This document shows positions 27,014 to 33,047 of a stretch of DNA of 33,047 bases, one piece after another. The position numbers were made by a program, and so were the translations under genes. The stretch lies in assembly GCA_900546645.1 (NCBI GenBank), contig URDR01000029.1, forward strand, positions 1-33,047, written 5' to 3'. Under the pieces are notes generated by a model. That model was given only the letters and a program-made list of their open reading frames with translations, made no database searches and was not told where the DNA came from. Numbering within the stretch: position 1 is the stretch's first letter; the number at the start of each line of letters is the position of its first letter. The DNA comes from an uncultured Bacteroides sp. (GTDB taxonomy: Bacteria; Bacteroidota; Bacteroidia; Bacteroidales; Bacteroidaceae).

Positions 27014-27886
27014 CTACTTCAATTTAAAGTAATACGTAATGGTTCCGCTCTGGTTATCCACCCCTTCCACCGTATTAAAACGCGCTTTTTTAGCCGCTTC
27101 TTCCGCAGCCTTTCTCAGTGCAGGATTTACAGTATTGGTTCGCTTATTGATGCTGGTACGCACCACCTGTCCAGCCGGGTTAACCACAATGGTTACCACC
27201 ACCCTACCTTCATCTTGTATATTATATACAGGGGCAGGCAAACCTCCTTCTCCCAGCGAACGTCCGTTCAGGTCGAAAGCACCTTTCCATCCCACTCCCG
27301 TTGTTTTTCCGGCATCCGAGTTTCCGGCAGTACTTCCCTGCAGCCCGGCTCCGGTTTCAGCATTTCCTTTATTTCCCATTTTTGAACCTTTTCCAAAAGC
27401 TCCGGCAATTTTACTGGCAGCCACCTGTGCAGCGAGCCGTTCAGCCTCAGCCCGTTTTTCGGCTTCCGTTTTCTCGGGTTTCTTTTCAGGTTCTACCTTT
27501 TTCTCGGGTTCTTTTTGCGGTGTTTTCTTCTCTGTTTTTTTCAGAGGTTTCTTCTCCTTCTTAGGCTTTTCTTCTTTCGGTTCTTCCTTTTTTACTTGCA
27601 AGGAAGGCTCCTCTGCTTGCGTAATCAAGGGCTGTTTTACTTCCGGTTCAGCCGGCATTGATTCCGGTTCAGGTGCAGAAGCCGGCGGCTGTGGCAACAC
27701 ATCGACCTCAGTCATCGTATAAGGATCGGCATCCCCTGCGGCCTGTTCCGTATTTCCAAGCATAACAGGTACTCCTCCTTCTTCTTGCACATCCGGTTTG
27801 GTGAAGGTCAGAAGAAAAAGCAACAACAGCACCAGCACATGAAGCCCCACTGTTCCTATGATTCCCGTTATCTTACTTCGTTTCAT
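27014..27886 (-). CDS. tonB: Energy transducer TonB
   Basis: A 290-residue TonB-family protein. One N-terminal membrane helix (about 9-28, IIGTVGLHVLVLLLLFLLTF) is followed by a long Pro/Glu/Lys-rich periplasmic spacer (about 65-150, with EKKPEKTEAEKRAEAERLAA) and a glycine-rich link. The C-terminal TonB domain (about 205-290) has GRVVVTIVVNPAGQVV and ends ITYYFKLK. It carries proton-motive energy from ExbB-ExbD to outer-membrane transporters such as the two SusC proteins of this window; that link is general, not specific. The skewed spacer gives a long antisense open frame that is not a gene. It follows exbD by 10 bases. Confidence 0.93.
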   Translation of the reverse strand: MKRSKITGIIGTVGLHVLVLLLLFLLTFTKPDVQEEGGVPVMLGNTEQAAGDADPYTMTEVDVLPQPPASAPEPESMPAEPEVKQPLITQAEEPSLQVKKEEPKEEKPKKEKKPLKKTEKKTPQKEPEKKVEPEKKPEKTEAEKRAEAERLAAQVAASKIAGAFGKGSKMGNKGNAETGAGLQGSTAGNSDAGKTTGVGWKGAFDLNGRSLGEGGLPAPVYNIQDEGRVVVTIVVNPAGQVVRTSINKRTNTVNPALRKAAEEAAKKARFNTVEGVDNQSGTITYYFKLK

Positions 27887-27896
27887 TACTTAACGG

Positions 27897-28313
27897 TTAA
27901 TTCTTGTCAGGTCGGCGTGTAGCCAACACCATTTTAAAATGATTTTCGTTTGCAATATTCAGAATACGCACAATTTCACGGTAAGGAATCGATTCGTCGG
28001 CATAAAGAGCCACATACATTTCCGGTTCTTTCCGGGCGCACTCCTGAAGAAATGCCGGAATTTCATCAACAGCAAGCGGCATTTCATCTTCTTTGCCAAA
28101 AGCCCCGTAATAATTCAACTCCTTATCTATAATTACCCGAGCCATCGGCTTGGCAGATGTCTGCTCCGACCCTTGTGGGAGCAACACCTTAATGGCATTA
28201 GGCGAAACCATGGTCGAAGTAATCATAAAGAATATCAATAACAGAAATATCAAGTCTGTCATTGACGACATACTAAAACTGGGCAATATTTTTTGTCTTC
28301 TCTTCAGTGCCAT
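27897..28313 (-). CDS. exbD: Biopolymer transport protein ExbD/TolR
   Basis: A 138-residue ExbD-type protein. I prefer the ATG at 28313 (MALKRRQKILPSFS), just after the ExbB stop; an upstream ATG at 28340 would overlap exbB. The single membrane helix (about 18-36) holds the conserved Asp in SSMTDLIFLLLIFFM that takes part in proton flow. A short periplasmic domain follows (VLLPQGSEQTSAKPMARVII). Together with ExbB and the TonB next to it, it makes up the energising motor. Confidence 0.93.
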   Translation of the reverse strand: MALKRRQKILPSFSMSSMTDLIFLLLIFFMITSTMVSPNAIKVLLPQGSEQTSAKPMARVIIDKELNYYGAFGKEDEMPLAVDEIPAFLQECARKEPEMYVALYADESIPYREIVRILNIANENHFKMVLATRRPDKN

Positions 28314-28320
28314 ACACCCA

Positions 28321-29055
28321 TTATTTATCGTTCGGCTCATTGAGCAAATCCATGAAAGCCATCGTACGAGCTTCCATCTGACTTACCACCTTATCTACTC
28401 TATACACCAAATGATTATAGGCAAACATAGTAGCAATACCCACCACCAGTCCACCTACAGTGGTAATCATCGCTTCATAAATACCGCTTGAAAGCAAAGT
28501 AATATCAATATTATTCCCCGCATTGGCCATATTCCAGAAAGCACGGACCATACCCGTCACTGTACCCAGGAAGCCTAACATCGGAGCTCCACTTGAAATG
28601 GTAGCCATTATGGAAAGTCCGTTTTCCAACTTAGCTACTTCTATATTACCTGTATTTTCAATGGCAGCCTGAATATCGGCTACCGGACGCTTCATACGGG
28701 TAATTCCCTTTTCAATCATTCGCGCAGAAGGGGTATTCGTGATACGGCAATAATTAATAGCCGACTTGATTTCACCCGATTTAATATAGTCACGGATACG
28801 CTCCATAAACAATGGATCTTCCTTGCCTGCCTTACGGATTGTTACGGCACGCTCAAAAAAGATATAAAAAGCAACTACCGACATCAGTGCCAGTACCACC
28901 ATAATCCAACCTCCCTTGCAAGCCATTTCCCACAAATTCATCTGAGGTTCTCCCGATGCCAATGGGGTCAAAACCGGATTAGCACCTGTTAAAGTATCGG
29001 CAACCGTCTGTGCAGCTGCCAGTAAAGTCAATGTCATCATAATCAGCGAAGGCAA
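28321..29055 (-). CDS. exbB: Biopolymer transport protein ExbB/TolQ (MotA family)
   Basis: A 244-residue ExbB. A hydrophobic N-terminal segment (1-20) precedes the first core helix (GGWIMVVLALMSVVAFYIFFE, about 48-68, shown by its start and end). Two more helices flank the conserved MotA/TolQ/ExbB segment (LSIMATISSGAPMLGFLGTV; then IYEAMITTVGGLVVGIATMF). It forms the proton channel with ExbD. The start overlaps the end of pdxJ by 13 bases; a later ATG at residue 6 or 7 would still overlap or abut it, so the two are coupled. Confidence 0.93.
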   Translation of the reverse strand: MPSLIMMTLTLLAAAQTVADTLTGANPVLTPLASGEPQMNLWEMACKGGWIMVVLALMSVVAFYIFFERAVTIRKAGKEDPLFMERIRDYIKSGEIKSAINYCRITNTPSARMIEKGITRMKRPVADIQAAIENTGNIEVAKLENGLSIMATISSGAPMLGFLGTVTGMVRAFWNMANAGNNIDITLLSSGIYEAMITTVGGLVVGIATMFAYNHLVYRVDKVVSQMEARTMAFMDLLNEPNDK

Positions 29056-29756
29056 TTTTTATATTCTTCAATCGTTTTCTGCAATCCCAAATAAAGCGCA
29101 TCACATATCAGCGCGTGACCGATAGAAACTTCATCCAGCCAAGGTATATTATCATGGAAATACTTCAAGTTCTGAAGGTTTAAATCATGTCCGGCATTCA
29201 GTCCCATACCTAATCTGCGAACCACGCCGGCTGCCTGAACAAACGGAGCAATGGCCTGTTCCGGGCTTTCCGGATAAAGTGCCGCATAAGGTTCGGTATA
29301 CAGTTCCACGCGGTCGGCTCCCGTCTTTGCTGCATACTCTATCATTTCCACATCCGTTCCCACAAAAATAGAAGTACGGATGCCTGCTGTACCAAATGTA
29401 TCCATCAAATCGGTCAGAAAAGAAAAATGGGTTTTGGTATCCCATCCGGCGTTCGACGTTATCTGATTCGGAGCATCAGGAACCAAAGTTACTTGATGTG
29501 GACGAACCCGCAATACCAAGTCAATAAACTCTTTTGAAGGATAGCCTTCAATATTAAACTCGGTCTTTACCTGCGGACGAAGCGCATAAACATCGGCATA
29601 GCGTATATGGCGTTCATCCGGACGCGGATGAACCGTTATTCCCTCAGCCCCATAAGCTTCACAGTCTTTCGCTACTTGCTCTACATCCGGATTGTTTCCT
29701 CCACGAGCGTTACGCAAGGTTGCTATCTTGTTTATATTAACACTTAATTTGGTCAT
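29043..29756 (-). CDS. pdxJ: Pyridoxine 5'-phosphate synthase
   Basis: A 237-residue PdxJ that condenses 1-deoxyxylulose 5-phosphate with aminoacetone phosphate in vitamin B6 synthesis. Seen are LSVNINKIATLRNARGG at the N-terminus, the ITVHPRPDERHI segment with the catalytic His/Arg residues, FNIEGYP with the active-site Glu, VTLVPDAP and GLNAGHDLNLQNL. It is the first gene of the pdxJ-exbB-exbD-tonB run and is divergent from nadK. Confidence 0.97.
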   Translation of the reverse strand: MTKLSVNINKIATLRNARGGNNPDVEQVAKDCEAYGAEGITVHPRPDERHIRYADVYALRPQVKTEFNIEGYPSKEFIDLVLRVRPHQVTLVPDAPNQITSNAGWDTKTHFSFLTDLMDTFGTAGIRTSIFVGTDVEMIEYAAKTGADRVELYTEPYAALYPESPEQAIAPFVQAAGVVRRLGMGLNAGHDLNLQNLKYFHDNIPWLDEVSIGHALICDALYLGLQKTIEEYKNCLR

Positions 29757-29791
29757 ATTGTTTGTATGTTTTTTGTTATCTTTGTTCCCCG

Positions 29792-29872
29792 AAGATAGGA
29801 TGCGGCTCGGCAGTACTTTCGCTCAAAAGTAAACTTTTGGCTCGGTTTTACACTCGCCTTTCCCTATCTTTG
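29792..29872. promoter_or_regulatory. Imperfect palindrome with outward-facing promoter boxes between pdxJ and nadK
   Basis: AAGATAGG (29792-29799) and CCTATCTT (29863-29870) form the ends of an imperfect palindrome of about 80 bases. The right end continues as TATCTTTG (29865-29872), a perfect -7 box pointing to nadK. The left end on the minus strand reads TATCTTCG. In the middle, CAAAAGT and ACTTTTG (29824-29830, 29833-29839) form a perfect inverted repeat; its minus-strand TACTTTTG fits a -7 box for pdxJ. The sequence looks like a mobile palindromic intergenic repeat that supplies promoters, but copies elsewhere cannot be seen here. Confidence 0.5.
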
Positions 29873-29957
29873 CACCAACAACTTGCAAAGTTAACAGGAT
29901 TTGTGATAAACCTGTTATGATTATCCTTAAAAAGATTGATAAAATATGCAACAAATC

Positions 29958-30830
29958 ATGAGATTCGCCCTCTTCGGCAATACTTTTCAGGAACATAAAT
30001 CAGCGCATGTAACCCACTTGCTGGATATCCTGCGCCGTAAAGAAGCACAAATCTGCATACATAGCGAGTTCTATCACTTCTTACAGAACCACACAAAAGC
30101 CGATTTGACAAACTTAGAAGTATTTGAAGGAAACCAGTTTCATGCAGACATGGCATTAAGCATCGGCGGCGACGGAACTTTCCTGAAAGCAGCAAGTTAT
30201 GTAGGCGATAAAGAAATTCCTATTTTAGGAATCAACACCGGACGGTTAGGCTTTCTGGCTGACATATCACCAGACCAGATGGAAGAGGCTTTCAATGAAA
30301 TTTATCAGGGAATGTATCTGGCAGAACCCCGACGGGTATTAAAGCTGACCTGTAACGGACAGGTCTTGAAAGGGAATCCTTACGGACTGAATGAAATAGC
30401 AATCCTCAAGCGTGACAGTTCGTCGATGATTACCATCCACGCCTATATCAACGGAGAACTGCTGAATGTGTATCAAGCCGACGGACTGATTATAACCACT
30501 CCCACCGGCTCTACCGGATATTCGCTGAGTGTAGGAGGTCCGATTCTCGTTCCTCAGAGCGGAACCATCGGACTGACAGCCGTTGCTCCTCACAGCCTCA
30601 ACGTTCGTCCGATAGTGATTCGCGATGACTGGGAAATAACCCTTGATGTGGAAAGCCGAAGCCATAACTTCCTCGTGGCTATCGACGGGCGCAGCGAAAC
30701 GTGCCGCGAAGGAACCCGGCTCACCATTCGCCGAGCCGATTATCATATCCGCATCGTAAAACGCTGTCATCATTCTTTTTTCAACACCCTGCGCGAGAAG
30801 ATGATGTGGGGCATTGACAGCCGAGGATAA
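29958..30830 (+). CDS. nadK: NAD kinase
   Basis: A 290-residue NadK that makes NADP from NAD and ATP. The hallmark GGDGT lies in LSIGGDGTFLKAAS (about residue 70), followed by LGINTGRLGFLAD, the NE pair in GLNEIAILKRD and TPTGSTGYSLSVGGPI. I use the ATG at 29958 (MRFALFGNTFQ) because homologues in Bacteroides begin with a similar MKFAIFGN; the ATG at 29946 would add four residues. No Shine-Dalgarno decides this. A promoter box lies at 29865-29872. It ends before a shared terminator with ruvA. Confidence 0.96.
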   Translation: MRFALFGNTFQEHKSAHVTHLLDILRRKEAQICIHSEFYHFLQNHTKADLTNLEVFEGNQFHADMALSIGGDGTFLKAASYVGDKEIPILGINTGRLGFLADISPDQMEEAFNEIYQGMYLAEPRRVLKLTCNGQVLKGNPYGLNEIAILKRDSSSMITIHAYINGELLNVYQADGLIITTPTGSTGYSLSVGGPILVPQSGTIGLTAVAPHSLNVRPIVIRDDWEITLDVESRSHNFLVAIDGRSETCREGTRLTIRRADYHIRIVKRCHHSFFNTLREKMMWGIDSRG

Positions 30831-30869
30831 AAATGCTTTGTCATCAGCTTCAAAACGCCCTGACGCTTA

Positions 30870-30917
30870 AATAAAAACGCCTAATCATTTTGAGTGAAAT
30901 GATTAGGCGTTTTTATT
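30870..30917. terminator. Two-way rho-independent terminator between nadK and ruvA
   Basis: A perfect 21-bp stem pairs 30870-30890 with 30897-30917 around the six-base loop TGAGTG. The ends are A-rich on one side and T-rich on the other, so it can stop transcripts from both converging genes. Confidence 0.9.
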
Positions 30918-30946
30918 ACTCACTGAAAGAGTCCTTTCCATGTGGT

Positions 30947-31543
30947 TTAAAGCCGCTTTAAAGCCAGTTTGATAACCTGTTCTACTGCAGCCGAAGGCTC
31001 TTCCTTCAATATAGCCGAAACCACTTTTTGAGAAGGAGCCGGAGCAAAGCCCAACATAGTCAGTGCAGCGATAGCTTCTTCATGCACCTCGGAATGTATA
31101 GTCATTGCTGGCATTGGCGAGTCTACCGATGTATCGCCACCCATTAAAGCAATCTTATCTTTCAGTTCAACAATGATACGCTGAGCAGTCTTCAGCCCTA
31201 TACCCTTTACTGTTTTCAGTAATTTTTCGTTTCCACTGCTTATCACGTTGCAAAGTTCGGAAGGCGATAGAGCCGAAAGAATCATACGGGCTGTATTTCC
31301 CCCTATACCCGAAACAGTTATCAACATCAAAAACAATTCGCGCTCCTGCTTGGTAGCAAAACCGTAAAGCACATAGGCATCTTCACGAATCGCCTCATAG
31401 ATAAACAGCTTTACTTCTTTCTTCCCCTGAATGGCTGAATAGGTATTCAACGATACATTGATTCCATAGCCCACCCCGTTACAGTCAACAACAGCCATGG
31501 CGGGCGTAATTTCCGCAAGTTCTCCTTTTATGTATTCAATCAT
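30947..31543 (-). CDS. ruvA: Holliday junction DNA helicase subunit RuvA
   Basis: A 198-residue RuvA that binds four-way junctions and loads RuvB for branch migration. I use the ATG at 31543 (MIEYIKGELAEITP), the standard start of the family; an ATG at 31585 adds 14 unrelated residues. The OB-fold domain I is followed by two helix-hairpin-helix motifs (LITVSGIGGNTARMIL and LKTVKGIGLKTAQRII) and a C-terminal domain III (HEEAIAALTMLGFAP) that contacts RuvB. No ruvB or ruvC is nearby, which is common in Bacteroides. Confidence 0.97.
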   Translation of the reverse strand: MIEYIKGELAEITPAMAVVDCNGVGYGINVSLNTYSAIQGKKEVKLFIYEAIREDAYVLYGFATKQERELFLMLITVSGIGGNTARMILSALSPSELCNVISSGNEKLLKTVKGIGLKTAQRIIVELKDKIALMGGDTSVDSPMPAMTIHSEVHEEAIAALTMLGFAPAPSQKVVSAILKEEPSAAVEQVIKLALKRL

Positions 31544-31646
31544 ATTTTTATAACAGATTCTAATTTGAACAGCAAAAATAGCCATAACAAAGTTATAAAT
31601 TGTAACTTCAGCAAGTTTTCTTTTAAATTACCGACAAATCTTCTTG

Positions 31647-31675
31647 TTTGGAATCATTCTAATTCTGTATTTTTG
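31647..31675 (+). promoter_or_regulatory. Promoter of ddh
   Basis: TTTG (31647-31650) and TATTTTTG (31668-31675) match the -33 and -7 boxes of Bacteroides promoters with a 17-base gap. A purine-rich AAAAGGAG lies just before the ATG at 31725. Confidence 0.65.
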
Positions 31676-31724
31676 CAACATCACAGTAAACGAAGTATCA
31701 AACTAAACAATAAAAGGAGAAATT

Positions 31725-32624
31725 ATGAAAAAGATTAGAGCAGCCGTAGTAGGTTACGGAAATATCGGAAAATTTGCACTCGAAGCACTTGAAGCTGCCC
31801 CCGATTTTGAGGTGGCAGGTATTGTACGCCGCAGCGGAGCTGAAAACAAACCGGCTGAGCTTGCCGACTACCCTGTGGTAAAAGATATCAAGGAACTGGA
31901 AAACGTGGATGTAGCCATCCTTGCCACTCCTACCCGCAGTGTAGAACAGTATGCAAAAGAAATTCTGGCACTGGGTATCAATACGGTTGACAGCTTTGAC
32001 ATTCATACACAGATAACCAGCCTTCGCCGTTCGCTGAATGAAACCGCACAAGCCCACAATGCTGTTGCAGTCATTTCTGCCGGATGGGACCCGGGAAGCG
32101 ACTCAGTAGTACGTACCCTGCTGCAAGCCATTGCTCCCAAAGGCATCACTTATACCAATTTCGGTCCGGGACGCAGCATGGGACACTCAGTGGCTGTACG
32201 TGCCATTGCCGGAGTGAAAGATGCACTGTCAATGACGATTCCCGTAGGCACAGGCATTCACCGCCGCATGGTTTACGTAGAATTAGAAGAAGGTGCCGAC
32301 TTCAAGACGGTAGAAGCTGCTATCAAGGCTGATCCTTATTTTGTGAACGACGAAACTCACGTAATCCAGGTTCCTTGTGTAGACGACTTGAATGATGTGG
32401 GACACGGCGTAAACCTTGTACGCAAAGGAGTATCCGGAAAAACACATAACCAGTTATTCGAATTCGACATGAAGATTAACAACCCGGCTCTTACCGCACA
32501 GGTATTGGTATGCGCAGCACGTGCTTCCATGCGCCAGAATCCGGGATGTTACACCCTGATTGAAGTGCCTGTAATCGACTTGCTGGAAGGCGACCGCGAA
32601 GAACTGATTGCCCATCTGGTTTAA
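31725..32624 (+). CDS. ddh: meso-Diaminopimelate D-dehydrogenase
   Basis: A 299-residue NADPH enzyme that makes meso-diaminopimelate directly from tetrahydrodipicolinate and ammonia, giving lysine and peptidoglycan precursor in one step. The N-terminal Rossmann motif is VVGYGNIGKFAL. The domain used for substrate binding shows VDSFDIHTQI, SAGWDPGSDS, FGPGRSMGHSVA and the dimer segment THVIQVP. Length matches the known Corynebacterium-type family. The gene stands alone with its own promoter and terminator. Confidence 0.95.
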   Translation: MKKIRAAVVGYGNIGKFALEALEAAPDFEVAGIVRRSGAENKPAELADYPVVKDIKELENVDVAILATPTRSVEQYAKEILALGINTVDSFDIHTQITSLRRSLNETAQAHNAVAVISAGWDPGSDSVVRTLLQAIAPKGITYTNFGPGRSMGHSVAVRAIAGVKDALSMTIPVGTGIHRRMVYVELEEGADFKTVEAAIKADPYFVNDETHVIQVPCVDDLNDVGHGVNLVRKGVSGKTHNQLFEFDMKINNPALTAQVLVCAARASMRQNPGCYTLIEVPVIDLLEGDREELIAHLV

Positions 32625-32688
32625 TATCATAGCCATACAGGTAAAAACAGAAAGACACACATCTGCTCTATGCAGCGTGTGATTTACC

Positions 32689-32724
32689 AAAGGTTTTCTT
32701 TTGAAAGAAAACCTTTTTTTTGTT
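32689..32724 (+). terminator. Terminator of ddh
   Basis: AAAGGTTTTCT pairs with AGAAAACCTTT around a short TTTGAA loop, followed by a run of T to 32721. A second, weaker hairpin (CACAC and CTGC with GCAG and GTGTG, 32656-32681) precedes it. Confidence 0.8.
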
Positions 32725-32814
32725 ACTTTGCGCACCAAGCGCAGGCATACCCAAGCATTCATTCTTAAAATAATCTGCGTTTCAAGAATAAGAAAAAACC
32801 TAAAACTGAAAGAA

Positions 32815-33047
32815 ATGACTTTAGCAAGTATCGTATGGAATGTTGACCCTGTATTAATTCACTTAGGGCCACTTGAAATCCGCTGGTACGGACTGATGTG
32901 GGGATTGGGATTTATCCTCGCTTATGAAATTGTATCCCGCCTGTTTAAAAAAGAAGGCTATCCGGAAAACTGGGCAGACAAGCTTTTTATCTATTGCATA
33001 CTAAGCAGTGTAATCGGAGCCCGCTTAGGACATTGCCTGTTTTATGA
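32815..33047 (+). CDS. lgt: Prolipoprotein diacylglyceryl transferase, N-terminal part
   Basis: The ATG at 32815 opens a frame that stays open to the right edge (77 codons). It reads MTLASIVWNVDPVLIHLGPL, then EIRWYGLMWGLGFILAYE and SSVIGARLGHCLFY. These are the first two membrane helices of Lgt with the usual IRWYGLM and GARLGHC motifs. Lgt adds the lipid to the lipobox Cys of prolipoproteins, including the PUL lipoproteins here. A TTACTTTG box (32723-32730), one base off the -7 consensus, lies upstream. The remaining two thirds are beyond the window. Confidence 0.9.
   Translation, partial: MTLASIVWNVDPVLIHLGPLEIRWYGLMWGLGFILAYEIVSRLFKKEGYPENWADKLFIYCILSSVIGARLGHCLFY

Noticed and set aside
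27039..27722. Long plus-strand open frame (227 codons) opposite tonB
   Set aside because: It is the antisense of the Pro/Glu/Lys-rich TonB spacer. Its composition (Phe, Ser, Gly runs) mirrors that, and it has no family motif.

Overview
The window comes from a gut-type Bacteroidota, most likely Bacteroides or Phocaeicola (Bacteroidaceae). The reasons are two SusC/SusD pairs, a hybrid two-component regulator, TAnnTTTG-type -7 promoter boxes, lipoprotein signals followed by Asp/Glu, the near absence of Shine-Dalgarno sequences, and a recG-ispD-DJ-1-tonB-exbD-exbB-pdxJ block facing nadK.

Bases 1-23396 are a polysaccharide utilisation locus (PUL). On the minus strand, read from right to left, it has three transcription units. 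Unit 1 is susC-susD plus a DUF6055-like lipoprotein with an HELGH motif (18788 to 12419), closed by a hairpin-T terminator at 12310-12366. Unit 2 is a GH27 enzyme and a GH146/GH127-type beta-L-arabinofuranosidase that is broken by a one-base frameshift (12151 to 8570). Unit 3 is a GH127 beta-L-arabinofuranosidase, a second susC-susD and a DUF4859-type lipoprotein (8367 to 126), closed by a strong terminator at 59-98. Directly beyond this terminator the 5' end of a group II (IIC-type) intron begins and runs off the left edge. The divergent plus-strand gene at 19350-23396 is the HTCS sensor-regulator.

All three units have the same promoter layout: two half-sites resembling NGA(C/T)TATTTT exactly 21 bp apart, with the nearer one exactly 35 bp upstream of a TAnnTTTG box. 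This is a good candidate for the HTCS operator. The combination of two beta-L-arabinofuranosidases, a GH27 alpha-galactosidase and a possible metallopeptidase suggests a plant hydroxyproline-rich glycoprotein (extensin-like) substrate, which carries Hyp-linked beta-L-arabinofuranosides and Ser-linked alpha-galactose. That substrate is an inference. A fossil end of a second GH146-like gene lies upstream of the first susC, next to a copy of a conserved repeat element, so part of the locus probably arose by duplication.

Bases 23595-33047 are core genome: recG, ispD, a DJ-1/PfpI protein, a TonB-ExbD-ExbB energising system, pdxJ, nadK, ruvA, ddh (meso-diaminopimelate dehydrogenase) and the first 77 codons of lgt at the right edge. 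Between the PUL and recG there is a set of three 21-bp tandem repeats plus one inverted copy. I saw no tRNA, rRNA or CRISPR array.
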